Source of the DNA: Macrobrachium rosenbergii
Lineage: Eukaryota; Arthropoda; Malacostraca; Decapoda; Palaemonidae
Direction of reading: 5' to 3'
NCBI RefSeq assembly: GCF_040412425.1
Contig: NC_089753.1
Span: 34,868,413 to 34,932,412, forward strand
Length of the DNA stretch: 64,000 bases
Under the pieces are notes generated by a model. The model made no database searches. It was not told where the DNA came from and saw only the letters and a program-made list of their open reading frames with translations. The translations under genes were made by a program, and so were the position numbers. The stretch's first letter is position 1. Each line of letters opens with the position of its first letter. Of this stretch, positions 34,857-48,600 are shown in pieces.

Positions 34857-35507
34857 AGGGATTTAGTAAGTTATGCTTCAGGTATAGCTATTGTAGATGT
34901 TCTTTATAATTGCAATGATGCAAATGTTATGCTTGACTTGAGATTTTCAGTACAGTATATTACTGATGTATGAGCTTTTAACAATGAAGTCGTGTAGTTT
35001 AACGTAACACATGCAGTACCTTATTACCATACTTGGTACATGAAATGTAGTGCTAAACCTGAAATGTTTTCAATTTACAACAGTATTACAATTGTTTTTA
35101 CAGTACAACATCTTAGGAGTTCAAAAATGTGATGTACAACATTTTCTCAGCACCACACCTGTAGAGATTGTCATTTCAAGTTTTTCTCAAATAATTGTTA
35201 AGTCTAATGATATGTTTTTATATGAATTGAGTTTTTATAGAAAACTTGACTTGCAGTGTTAATGATATTTCATGACTGTATCAAGTATCATGTATACAAA
35301 TGAAAGAAATTAAAGATTTGTAATGTTACTTATTTTAAGTTACTCTGCAGTTTTGTAAGAATTCAGTACTATAATTTTTAGTATTCTGGTAGGCAAAGCC
35401 AGAATCTCTCTTTAGGTGTTACTTCCTACAAATGTTCAAGTCAAAGTCCCTCACTAGATGTTATTTATTACAAATTTTTTACCAACTGTTTTTTGTGGAG
35501 GAGTAAC

Positions 35508-35513
35508 AATAAA
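35508..35513 (+). promoter_or_regulatory. Candidate polyadenylation signal of the Mpv17-like gene
   Basis: AATAAA about 650 bases after the stop codon. Other AT-rich hexamer variants occur nearer, so this is only one candidate. Confidence 0.3.
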
Positions 35514-38500
35514 GCATAACATGCTTGACAATATTGGCAGAATCTAATTAGTCAGACACTGCACAAATCAAGCATTGTGTGGGCTAATTGTAAGTATTAT
35601 GAGTAACAAGCAAACCTTAGGTTGGTGCTGATATTTTCTTCCACCAAAACTATGGATAGGACATAATAAAAATTGAGTTTTTCCTGTGACAGTTACTAAA
35701 TTTGTAGTAATGCCACTTAAAACACTTTCTCACAGAAGTGAAAGATGTTGATGTCAGTGACATTTTTCTATGTAAATATTAAAATCATGAACTAGAATAA
35801 ATTCCACTATGGCTTTCTGTGACATCTTTAATCTGGAATTCTGTGATTTGGCTAATCTCCTATGTTCTGGCACTTTTAATCTGCCTTCATAGCTTGTGGA
35901 TTGACCATCAGAATGGCACTGTTAGCAGTGTTAAGGCATTTGACAATAGTTTAAATTGCAGCAGAGTATTTTGCTGGTACAGATGAGGTAATTTCATTTA
36001 TTCTACTGTATTTTAACCCTTCATGATGTCATTAGAGAGACCAGTAATAACAGAATCAAATTAATAATTATAGTAAATAGAGAGCTAGAAAATTGAGCCA
36101 TTTCATAGAATATAAAGGGAAATTAGCGTACTGAATAAACGCAGTGCCCTCATTAATTGGGGAGAAGAGATCAGTTGAAAGCAAGTTCGTAAGTTATTAC
36201 TGTATTAGCATATCTAAATTTCAACAAAAAAAGTTAGGCTTTATATTATTTGCAGAACTTAAGGCTAAGATTCACACATCCAAAACCTTTTAGCATACAA
36301 AATACTGATAGACTATAACTTTAACATAACATATATTTGCATTTGAAAGTAAAAACGAAATTGAAAAAAGTAATGATGAAAATAAATACAGGAGAAATAT
36401 GCTTTTTAATGCCTGTATACAAACTGTTTGCACTTATGGTAATTTATAGATAAAACTAGTGGACATTGCTAACTGGAGCAAAACTGAAAGTAGAAGTTTT
36501 GAGCATATTTATGTTTATGATGTTTTTATTTATAAACTGTGAATAGATTGTATTTTTTTTTTTAAAGTACGCTTTTCACAATCTTACATTTTGTACAGAT
36601 AGCTTTGTGCTTTTATGTGTTCTTGATAGGATGGTGTGGAAGTTAGCTGAATCAGGTGATTAGAGATAAAGAAAAAATCTGATTAGTATTTCAAGCCACA
36701 AAGCTTTTTCCATTTTATTTTACCAATATGGTGTTTTAAAATGTTTTTATTTTGCTATACTTTTAGTGAATTTTTATGTTTAAAATGTGTATTCTTTAAA
36801 TAATAAGCTATTTAGAATAAGGAAGATGTTATCTGGGGCATTCTATTATGGGTCTTAAAAGTCAGTTTTTTTTATTCAGAACTTTCTGTAGGGCAGCAGT
36901 AGTCAGGTCCCATGGTTAGGGATTAAAGAGGTCTCTATATAGTATATGGTAACTTTGCAATTACCTGTTCAGTTACAAGCATTCCCTATTTAGCTATACA
37001 CGTAGAAGTTTTAAGGGTATGACAGCTTCAGAAGTCAACAGTGCAACAAGAAAATGTCTTTAGAAAAATCCTGCATTTAGTTGATAAATTTTCCTATAAA
37101 AATTTGCTGGTACTCATGACATTGTTGCGTTGACCATGTGGTATGAAAATTGCTTCAGTGAACATATTTGCTTAGCCCCTACAGGCTGCTCTGTGAACAA
37201 GAGCTTGTACCAGCAAATGGCTGGCTTAGTTGAACAACGACAAGGTGAAACATGACATTTTGAGTATGAATATTGTCGTTTTTATGTTCATTCTCTACAG
37301 ACATCTTTATATCATTGTTTGATTTGTGTCACGAGTCAGTTAAGGTCTCTGTGGAACCTTTAAAAAGAGTTGTTTATGCAATCTCAGTACTGTGCAGTTT
37401 TGCATAGTATTACAGGGTACAGTCTCGCAATAGTTTTTGTACTGAAATGGTTGTTTTTAACATTATATAGTGCATGTAATGTCATTTTACATTGTTTTCA
37501 ATGATGCAACTCCTCTTTCATTATATCATAATGAAATACTTATGGTATCTTTGTTATCCATGAAGTAGCATAATTTTATAGTACTTTTTTGCTTAATATC
37601 CATACTGCAGGTCATATCATTTGTTAAACTTTTATTTCATGTACAGTATTTTAATATATTTCCATTATTGTTGTATTTTCTAGGAAAATACAACATACTG
37701 TTGCCTATTATTGCTTGAATTGTGATTGGTAGAGTGATACTTCCCTGTGTGAAGCATACATTTGTTTTTGAAACTGGTATGCTGAGTTTCTCATTTTGAC
37801 TGAGCAACAGCTCTTTATTATTAGTACTGACATTTTCTACTAAGAATTTTCAAGTGTTTAGAGACACTATGATCTCTTAATTTTCTTAAACCTTCCAGTC
37901 ATTCCTAAGAGAGGTAAGAATATACTGTATTTATTATTGCTATCGATTGAGAACTCGGTGAGGATTCCTTGTAGGCAGCAGATCTTTACAACAGCATGCC
38001 TAGCAGTGGTTGATCCTAAGAGTTTAGTGCTTCCTTCTGTAGAGTGTATGTGTTTGATCTTTAGCAGTTTAGCTATATCTTCCACCTGCTTTTTGATATT
38101 GTCTTCTGTTACCAGTTTCTTCAAAGATCATCCAGTGCACTTCCTGTATATATCATATGTCTCAGTGGAGGCAGTTTTTTTTAAGGTTGTGGATGAAGTC
38201 TTCCTACTTTTATAACAGGGGAGGATTAATTCTTGTTTGTTTCCATGGTTACTAGTTTGCGCTTTACTGTAAAGACATTTTTTTGTGGTCGTCTTTATGA
38301 TCTTGAATGTTGTTATGATAATGTTAAGCAAAGATACTGTATTAGGGGCAGTTATTATACTGGTTCTGATGGTAAATTCCAGGACTTTTTCAGGTAAAAT
38401 TTAATTGCAGTATTAAGAACTGCCCTATCTTGCTCAGACTTTCAGACACTACAGTGAGTCCTTGAGAAATTTGTCCAGGTATTAATTATTGTTGTCAGGC

Positions 38501-39427
38501 TTATCTGTATTTTTGACAGAAGTAAAGTAGTTAATGAACAGTTAGAAACAACTTGAGAAAAGTCGGAAGGTCCTGATAGTTGAAGATGTAATCTGTCAGT
38601 GCCATTCTGTTGTGAGGGTTATGAATGGCATTTAAATGACTGTGGGATACCATATGTCCTGAAGTAAATCCCCAGGTTAGATGCACATTTCCAACTTTCT
38701 TCATAGGGCTTCCAGTTCTTTTTCACATTTATTAAAATCATGGTACAGTATGCAGTTTTTGCTGCAAGGAGAAATTAAAGTTCTTTGCTGTACCTTTGAA
38801 GTTGTTCAATCATGCACTTAAATGGGGTGCATAGCCACTCAGTCTACCTAACAAAACTCTTTAGAATCATTTGCAGTGTGTCACCCTTTACAGGTTTTAA
38901 AGAGACAGTAGAAGACTTGATAATGTCTAATTCAAGGTAGGAGCCTATCTGGTAGATCCTGTCAAAAATACATCCAACTATTTTTATCGATTAGAACATT
39001 TACAAAGAGGCACCAACATAGAAAGTGGGGAATGTAGGGTAAGTTTATCAAGGTGTCAAGATGATCATGCTATTCATGCCACAAGTGTAGGGATTAGAGG
39101 GTGGTTGAGTGTGTAAATAACTTTCTACCTAGTAAGAAGAAAAATGAATTACTATAGGGGTCTGGTATAAGGAGTAATGGGTAACAATGGAAACATGAAG
39201 GCCCTAAAGTTAGTGAGTTATCAAATGATAGGCTGATGAAATGTTTGAATATTCACTGTAATTTGAAGTGATATAGTGTGGAGGAAATACCAGTGGAAGA
39301 TCCAGTACTGTAATTGGAGGCATTAATGTAATTTAGAGGAAATGCTAGGGAAAGTATAAAAAGTATGAGGGAATGACAAAAGAAGCAAGACTTAATATTA
39401 AAGAACAGTGTATTAGTAGCTCTTATA
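35514..39427. other. Gene-free stretch
   Basis: AT-rich DNA. The overlapping opposite-strand frames at 37.87-38.33 kb show no family pattern, and neither looks like a spliced exon. Confidence 0.45.
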
Positions 39428-39775
39428 CAGTGAACCCCCGTATTCACGGGGGATGCGTACCGCATCCCCCCGCAAATAGCTAAAATCTGTGAATACTTAA
39501 AACCTCTCTAAAAACACTTAGAACTGCCCATTTTGATAGCTTAAACACAAGAAAAACCTGTAAAAATGCTTATAACTGAGTATTTTAATAGTTTTATCAC
39601 AAAAAGTGCATTTATTCATGAAAATTATATGAAAATACAGTAATTAGTGAATATTTCTCAGTGATACTGCGAATGGGCGAATTTTCCGCAAATAATGGGT
39701 AGATATGTTCCACAGAGAAACCCGCGAACGCATTTGTCTGTGAATTGTGAGAACGCGAATACGGGGGGTTTACTG
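39428..39775 (-). mobile_element. pogo/Tigger-like MITE, copy 2, inverted
   Basis: 348 bp with ends CAGTGAACCCCCGTATTC and GAATACGGGGGGTTTACTG, and TA on both sides (39426-39427, 39776-39777). It aligns over its whole length with copy 1 in reverse complement, including the central AAAATGGGCAGTTCTAAGTG-type block. Confidence 0.88.
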
Positions 39776-39864
39776 TACACAGATGGAAAGTAGTCAAGGA
39801 AACAGGAAGTGCATGTTACAGGCTTAGGACAATAGAAAGACACCCATTAACTTACTGCTCAAAT

Positions 39865-40440
39865 TCAAAACTTATAGTTTTTAAGAATATCCCACCACAC
39901 ACATCAGTAATTTTTAGCAACTCATGAGGTGCTATAGAAGACCTTCAGAGTTACACTAGAATTTCTTTTACAAAAGTGTTGAAATATATGGGATCCCTTT
40001 CCTTGTTGGCATAAAGGGAAATAAGGATGCTGATAAAACAACCAAAGCTTCAGCTACTGTGACAAAATTAAAATAAGCCGTTCTTGCCAATGATTATTTC
40101 AGCATGTATAAACCTATTATTTTAATTTGGGTCAAACCCACCATTGGAATGTGGCATTCTTCAAACTATGAAACAACACCTGTGGTAATTTCATCCTGTC
40201 TCTGAATGGGATATTTGAAAAGTAACTGAAAAGATATAATTTCTGCATGTAGGGAATGCATGTCTGTGCCAACATTAAAATACATATTGTGTGTCCAAAC
40301 TTCAGCCAACAGCAAGTGTCAAATTTTGGAAACCATCAGGGAATTTTTGTCACGAAATAATTTTTGATGTGTCCAGTTATCCAAGAACATTTTATTAAAT
40401 ACAATTTTAATTCAATTCTTGAAGAAGAACCATTTGAGCA
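39865..40440 (+). pseudogene. LINE RNase H and 3' region, decayed
   Basis: Two plus-strand frames carry recognisable pieces. VGIKGNKDADKTTKAS (from 40005) matches the family form HVGIxGNExADxxAK at the end of the RNase H domain. Upstream, VIFSNS and AIEDLQS match the FSDSxSALxAL segment. Downstream, CRECMSVPTLKYIL (40248-40289) resembles the C-x2-C and HIL motif near the end of arthropod LINE polyproteins. Stops and frameshifts separate the pieces, so it is a dead copy. Confidence 0.65.
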
Positions 40441-42929
40441 AGCCCTATAGGAATCAAATGTTTTGACTCTGCCATTACTACTATGCTAATGATAAATCAT
40501 CAAAGCTAACGATGTCAGTCTGCTAGGGCAGGTTCTAGCTGTCCTACCAAGCTCCAAGCATTGCTAGAAGAGCCACTGCATCCTAAGGAATGAGAACCTA
40601 TGCCTTCCAGATGGTGAAATTATGTAAAATTAGCCTTTGGGTAGCATGTTACACATACACACACACACACATGGGAACCATCTTTTGACCAATCAGAATT
40701 GGCACTTACATCCGTGGTCAAGTATAAGAAGCTCCACCACTTTTAACTTATTTGGTATTCTGTAAATAGAATGTTTCAGTCCTTTCTGTTAAAGATGTGA
40801 CCTTGTTTTTATCATTAAGTGTTGAACTTTGTCAAAGATTTTACAAAGTATATCAAATTATATAGTATATATATGTTGAAAAATATTTTACTGTATTCAA
40901 AAACTGTGATTTTTGTTATGAAGTTTTAGACTTTAGAAATGCAGGAGTGTTGGATGTAGGATGGTTTCATTCTAATATTATAGTATTTTTTGCTAACAGG
41001 TTAAGATTTTGCATTTTAGCAAGCTTTAGCCACACTTTTTGATACCTGTTAGGCTTTTTTATGTAAAAGTTTCATCATACTGCAAATATATTAGACTGTA
41101 AAGTGTAGGGTAACTGGAATAGATGTAGTTGTCTTCCTGTGCTTTTTGCTTAAAATGTCATGTCATGTATGTCCTTTATCTTCCAGACTCCCTGGGATTT
41201 GTTGATATGTTATTTTCATATGAAAAGAAATAAACTTCTAGCAAAAGAAAGATCATTGGTATTACTGACAACACAGTTTACTAAGTCTGAAAATCATCGG
41301 TAGCAGTGATTTTCTTTTGAAATGCTCAGCCAGGGTCACTCAAATATGTTGGTTTGCTAAAGAAGAGCAGTAAATGGCCTTGAAGAGAAATATTGGAGCA
41401 CATATCAGGAATTACAAAACCAAGCAATTCACCTTCTTGGAGAAACAGAACCTTGAACGCTTTCATACGTACATGCCAGAGGATTTAGCTTGTTAAATTA
41501 GTAACTGTTCCTAGCTATAGCAGATTTCAATTGGTACCCCTGATGTCGTGACTTTTCAATTAATTCTTTCCATTAGACTCTGCATATAAAACTGATGTAT
41601 ACACTGTAAACAATTCACCCTACAATGCATTCCATGTGTAGGCTTTCAGTCTACATTTTTACAGGTTGGCAGGTAGTGCAGGTTGGGTGGTAATGAGAAA
41701 CATCTTAATTTCGTTCCCATTTGTTCTTGAGTCACAATATTCACAGCTAAGCTTTCAGCCCACATGCTATTAATGGCTGAATTTTGTCACATGGCTTTAT
41801 GTATCTTGAAAGTAAAAAAAAGTTTGTGCTCCCAATTTACTGTAACAATTGGTTGTAGAAGCTTAAAAATGTATACAGAACTCTAAGGGATACTTGCACA
41901 TGTTCCAGTTAATACAAAGCTAATCTTCTGCAAAAGTTTAATTTCCTTTTAATTCTTAGGTTTTCTGAAACTGACGTGATTGCCAGCTGGCAGCAATAAA
42001 TGGTAAGTGTAAAAAGGGGTAGAGGAAATGAAACAATGAGCTCTTGATCAGCATGATGCAGTCTGTCTAAAAAAAAGTATATATTTGTTGTTTGTCTCTT
42101 CAATAATCTTGAGATCACTGGGCAGAATTTAAAGTCTTATTGTAAAAATGACCCAAAAGATTTGTTCTTACATCGATGACAAAAATTACACAGGGATGAA
42201 CCTCATGAGGCTGGACACTCAAGTGAAAAAAAATGTATTGAATGAGAGGCACTGAATACCAGCTCCAGTAAGCGTTCATGCTCGTGTATAAGTTTCGCTG
42301 TGGTGTCTGGCAATTCTTTACCTGCCTCTAGGTTAGCAGAAACTACAATAATTACAATGTTCATTGCACACAGGGCTTAAGATATACTTTACTTAATTCA
42401 AAAAGTTATTTAGAGAGATTCGGCCAGGGAACAAGTTATTCCCAGCTGTGAGTAACGAATCCCAGGTAATAAAGTAACTGGGATACTTGATATATGTCAG
42501 TATATCCCTTGTACTCGGTAGCCAATCAATACAGTTCCCTTTTTCATCTGGTAATCTCATTGGCTGAGATTTTAAAGTGCGTGCATTGAGAAAAAGTAGA
42601 AGCCCAAGGTAACTAATTATTCGTGGATGATTTGACCATTTTACGATTAGTATGTCCTGAGTGGTGAAGAGGAAAGGACCTTTGCGGGACGGAGAGTTGA
42701 GAAATACTATTTTCCTAGTGCTTTATTTTTCGTTAGAAAAGTCACACGATCATAAACAAGACAGAGAAGTACAGACACCAGCTGTTGAATGAAAATAATA
42801 CAAGGTAATGCCTACTAGACAAGGTGAGAGAGAGCACTTTCAATAGAAAAACGTATAGCGACGTTTTTGGGGCTGAAGCTGCTCTTCTTCTCTGCCCTGT
42901 CTTCGACGCGCAACATTCGCCCAGCCACC
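40441..42929. other. Gene-free stretch
   Basis: No exon, RNA gene or clear element was recognised. A short (AC)n lies near 40.65 kb. Confidence 0.45.
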
Positions 42930-43098
<169 letters not shown>

Positions 43099-43251
43099 AT
43101 TGCTTTTGCAAAGGTCACATTATACTAAAGGGTTATGTTCAGTTACTATACATTTCTATATGTGTAATGACAGATATGAGTGTGGCTTATTTGCGTCTGT
43201 TAATAAAAAAAAGTGTGACCAAGAGAATATTTTGAGAGGCGTGGCCAAGGG

Positions 43252-43297
43252 CCACGCGCGCGCTTATGCGCGCGCGCGCACACACATACACACACAC
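43252..43297. repeat. Alternating CG/CA tract
   Basis: Alternating purine-pyrimidine (GCGCGC then CACACA) with one ATAC and one TTATG interruption. The sequence type is prone to Z-DNA. GTGGCCAAGGGCCACGC just before it can form a short hairpin. Confidence 0.8.
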
Positions 43298-45679
43298 TAA
43301 AAATGCACACTAACCATTGTTTGATGAAGCTTTTGAAACGACCCATATTTCTTTTGAACGAATCATATGATCTTGTCAGTTGAGTTACCTTCCAGCATGA
43401 TAGGAAATAGTCAAAATCTAAAGAGATTTTGTTCAGCTATGAGGGTTTAAAAATTCAAGAGTACTGTAGGTGTACGGCATATGTTCCGTTGAACGATGCC
43501 TTCCCATGGTAAGAGAAATAGTACACTATACTAAGCCTTTTATTTATTTTTTCTTGGGGAAGGGAATTGTTTTATAATTCTTAGTATGAATGAATTTTTA
43601 TAGATTTAGACGTTGCACACTTGTCTCAAAATTTTCAAACAATGTAGTTGAACGGATAACTGACATAAATAATGTAAAGAAAGTCTGATTAAAGCTTTTT
43701 TTAATTCATAAAATTCGTCTGCTTTGTGTGTTACCAAGACGTCGTAAGCATGCATCCTCAGAAATTATTTATTTTTCAATAAATTAGGACTTTTTGAAAG
43801 TAATATTAGTATTTTAAAATATTTTCATATATTATCTAATAATTATTAAAAATAAAAGACTTTTTGGTTGATTTTTTAATATAAAATACAATAGCTATTT
43901 CTTTGAAAATGGCTGGATGACAAGATGGGCAGACGAATTTTCGATAGGGGTACAGACCTAAATCAAACGTGCAACAATGAGATGAAGCCATCGAAAAATA
44001 TAAATATGCAATATTTCGCCATAATATAGTAATTTTAATACAATTTTAACTTTATATATATAAATTATATATATAATGGAATGTGCGAATTATCTTTGGG
44101 CACGTATCTCTAAGAGTTGCTAGTCATCATTTTATTTAATGATACTCCAACTGATTTCAGCAACATCATAATGCACACAGGGTCATCATTTGTTCTCTTC
44201 TTAGTGCTATATGTTGAACAGGGAGATATTTACCACGCCACGCTTAAAACCATTGACAATATCTCAAGGTTTTCAATAAGTTGCCAGTTATCATTATTTT
44301 ACGTAAATATTTTAAATGGCATGATTCTAGCTTATTGTGTGGAAATTATTTAGAGATATATTTATATTCAAAGTTGGCTTAATTTTATGTGTATTTTAAT
44401 GCTGTATCTATTTTTGTTTAGTTCCTTTTCCCACATTGAATGATGTCTGCCACTTGTTTTACAAGACGACTTAACAAAACTTCCCCAAAAATGTAAATTT
44501 TCATATAAAATCCAACTTGTATAGGAAAAATATATTTATTAAAATCTAATTCAGTGCTTTCCCATGGTATATCTAATGACTGCTGAGTGTTTTAATGTGT
44601 TTTCATTTTTGTCATGGGTCAACTTTTGCCATTCGGCTGACTGGTTTGTTTACCAAACATTAATAGCAAAATACCTTTAAGATTTCTAGTTTTTAAGTAG
44701 AAAACACCATTAATATGATCTAATATTAACAAAATGAAAATTAATTTAAATAATTTTAATATTTTATTCAGTAAATTAGTGATAAATATTTATGTATACA
44801 TATTTTTATATTCTAGACAAGAGTTTTTTTGTTAAAAAAGACTGATTTGTAATAATTGCTATATAATGTATTATTTTTAATTTATTTTAGTAATTATTGC
44901 GATAATAATGGATAATTTTAAGATTAATGAAAATAATAATTTATTTTGAATATCTTCCCTATATTTATCTGATAAAATTTTCTATATATTTGGTAAAATT
45001 GAAGGTTAAATCTTTGGTGCGCACAAATAGTTGTCAGTTACTATTTATAATTTTTTTATTTTGAAGTTACTTAAATTGCCAATAGATGTCCGAAGCATCA
45101 TTGTTCATAATTGTCCGAAGAAAACCAAAGTATTCAGCAATATCATTAAAATAAAAGTTTTAGTGGTATTAATTATATCCATCCTTAATATGCGTATTTT
45201 GATGTTTTCTTTATTAGTCTCGTTATCCAAAGACAAGGAAAGTCGTCGAATATTAGTTTTTTTTTGGGTAAAATCCAATTGTATTTTCCTGAGTAGTCTC
45301 CCCTTTGTTTCGTATGCAATCCAAGGTCACTTCATTGTTTAGTTAACTATTCCTTTTTATTGTTGATATCCAAGCTGTTCACTGCGACGGGTTTTCAGTT
45401 AAATTTTGGTTTAATGCAAATAGCTCATATATCCTATTTGTCATAATAAAAATGACAAATGCAATATATGCTATTTAAAAAATTCCTTGTACCATCAGGA
45501 CTTTCATTACTGTTACTAAAATTAACTTTAAAAAACGAAAAACGATCTGAAATATTGTTCAAGCCAGAGAATTGTGTTGGAATCTAGGTCAATGGTTTCA
45601 AACTTTCAGAGAGATCAGTCTGTTACCGTCAGTCATTGTTATCAGAGTGAAGTCTTGTTTGCCTTGAACTTCGGACGAA
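43298..45679. other. Very AT-rich gene-free stretch
   Basis: Strongly AT-rich, especially 43.7-45.0 kb. The two frames of 78 and 103 codons (44.1 and 45.0 kb) have no family pattern and lie in low-complexity DNA. Confidence 0.45.
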
Positions 45680-48600
45680 ATGCAAGTCTCGCCCAGCCGT
45701 AAAAGACCTTTCTTGAAAAGCATATTGGCAAGATTGAAGCGTTATATAAACGTAACCTTCAGACCAAGTGCCATTAACACAGGTAAGTGTAGTCAAAACT
45801 CACTAGTACTGTTGTTTGTACCCCACCAAGATTAACGAGTGTAATCTTAGTCTGCACAGTGGGTTTGGAAATATCGGTTTTATGTGTATTAATGTGTGCA
45901 TTTAACTTCTCTGACGTTTTCGTTCGCAAATGACCCGACTAACCACACTATCATGCGCTAGCATAAGGATCTTGTACCTTAAGGGTAAGTAGTTTACCTT
46001 AAGGGTAAGTAGGTTAGGTGGGGTTGGCTAGGTCGTTTGTGAACGAAATGAACGCCAGAAAAGTTAGCAGCACACATTAAAACATAGGAAAATGGGTAAA
46101 ATTTTATAAGTTGCCAATAAGACTCCAGCCAGTTATTTTTGCATGAAAAACCATTTTGGGTTTTTCATGCAAAATTGCTAAGAATGGTAGGGCACTAAAA
46201 GAACCTAAAAATACCAACCTAATATACCCTAGGGGTGTTTACTGGCTACAATTTTGCCGTATTATTTATGGAGGGGCCCCCTTTATTGTTTTACCTTATA
46301 GCATAAGTCGTAATTTGATTAATTTTTTACTTATCATTTGCCCATAGTGTTTATGAGATTCAAAATAACGAAAATGAAAGAGCTCTTTTCAAAAATGTAG
46401 GTTACAATTTAATATTTATTGATAACTTTTAAAATAACTCTGGAAAATATTTTCATGTTCAGAATCAGATAATGTTTTGAAGTTAAATTTTACCATAATA
46501 TCTAATGGAGCCACAGTAATGTTATGAGCAACAGCTTGAATGTAGAGTACCAGAACGTTTGTTGTGGCTTATGATTTTGATAAGACTCAGATTTTTGCAT
46601 GGTAGTTCAGGTTAGGCTAAAGCGAAGAGCATCATTATTTTGAACAAGGGAAGAATGAAGTCTTGTGTGGTGGGTTTCCAGATTTTAATTTTTGCCCCAG
46701 TGCATTGTAGTAAGGATGGGTAGCATATTTTCAACATTTTTGCCCTTTTTTTTTTTTTTTTTCTAAACATGGGCAGTTACGATAACTTACCATGTTGATT
46801 CTTTTGTTATGAATATAACCAACCAAGCGGGATTTTGGAATTTGTGTAGTGCTTGAAAAAACTGGCATCATTCCTTAGTCATGGCTCCTTTAGCTCTTGA
46901 CGTGTAACTCTTGTTCCTCAGATTATTTATTTAGCTGGATTGCAAAATTTTACAAGGAAATTTTCTGATGGTGTGCTTTGAATGTTTCTGGCATTCATTT
47001 CAGTAGCAAACTAGTAGTTTCCGAGACACAGGACCCCTTTCATATCCTACATGATATGGGGCCACAGTGGGAAACTTAGGTTTTTGGGTATGGGAAAACA
47101 CGAAACAAGTGAAATGCAGGGATGTACTCTAACATCCCTGTGATACTGCTGCATGTTCTGATTAAGTGGTTATCTCACACTAGGTAAGTAAGGACCTGAT
47201 AACCTAGGTTATGTATGAAGGGAGAGGAGTCCAGGGAGCAGAGCCCCATGGCCAGGTAAGGACCTGGCATCTTAGGTTAATTTAGGCTAGGTGTGGTTAT
47301 GTTAGGTCATATCCCTATTATTTATTTTAATATATAATGTCTTAGGTTAAGTTAGGTAAAGGTTTTATGGAGGACAAACACCCCCACCTGGACAGGTAAT
47401 GATCTGGCATCCTAGGTCAGGTTAAGATAGAGTAGCCTTGTATCTCAACTGTTTTACCTATAAATACAGTAAATTTTAAAGTAAATGTTAACTTTGCCAG
47501 TTTCAGATGTAGCTTTTGCCAGTTCTCAAACTTTTAGCAGTGACTACCTGCAACTTTAATTGAGTGGTCTACTTTCATTGCATGAAAGATGAATGAAACA
47601 TTTTGTTTATATGAATGGAAGTGACAGCTGAAAATTAGCAAGTTTTTAACAACTCTGCAGCTGTAGACGTAGTCCTCCAGATTTTAACATAACCCCAGTT
47701 TGAGCCTTTTGATAAGGCATCTCTTAAGAACTTTGAAGACACCTTTCTTTTAGCTCTTGCTGCGCCAAAGTGTGTTAGTAAGCTTCAAGCCCTTATATGT
47801 GGGCTTTGCTCTAGTGACAGTGCTTAATTTACTGCTCTGGTAGACAAAGGAAGAAGTAACTGTCTTATGTCCAGTTAGAAAGTGTTTACCTGGACAGACA
47901 TAAACTTTTAAGAGGAGTTAAGTATTTATCTGTGGTGTTCAGAGACCAGACTCTCCTTATGTCCAAGAATTCTTAAGTCAGTGCACATGGAGGTGATTCT
48001 TGAGCTTTTACTATTTAAAAAAAAAATCCTCATGGCTTCCATACTGTAAGCACATCTTTATTTCCTTTGAAACCTTTTGCAAGAGAAGGTTTTCATGCAG
48101 CTCAGGGGAGATTGTAACTGTTGTTGAATCATGTTATTTGCAAAATGTTCAAATTTAGCATGAAGTGTAAAGTCCTTAGTCCTGTCGTTGTGGCGGGGAC
48201 ACTTTCTCCTGAACCAGTATGATAGTAACCTTGCTTTCTGTCTTATTGTTAGTTGTTAGGAAATCCCGCTGTTGAATTCAGGGAGCAAGAAGGTACACAT
48301 TGGTGCATAGGAGCACACCATATATGAAGGTGATAGTTGTGTTTAGGTTTGGACTGTCGGTTATGGGCTTTCGACTCAGGCACAGGAGTCACTAGCACTC
48401 TACAAGATAGAGTCCTTTTTTCCCTGTAAGGATCCTCTGACAAGTCTCACAATGAGGGCCTTACACCCTGTTGTGGTTCCAACGTCTGGCAACAGTACTT
48501 GCCATTAAAGATCACACAACAGGCGGGAATGTTGATAAGCTTCCTTCCCCCCCCCCTCATTATAAAGCTTTTAGTTTGCTCGCTTGAACATTGTTTCTCT

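Noticed and set aside
37867..38331. Overlapping frames on both strands of 67-92 codons
   Set aside because: No motif or family pattern; the two strands cannot both be coding and neither has good splice borders.
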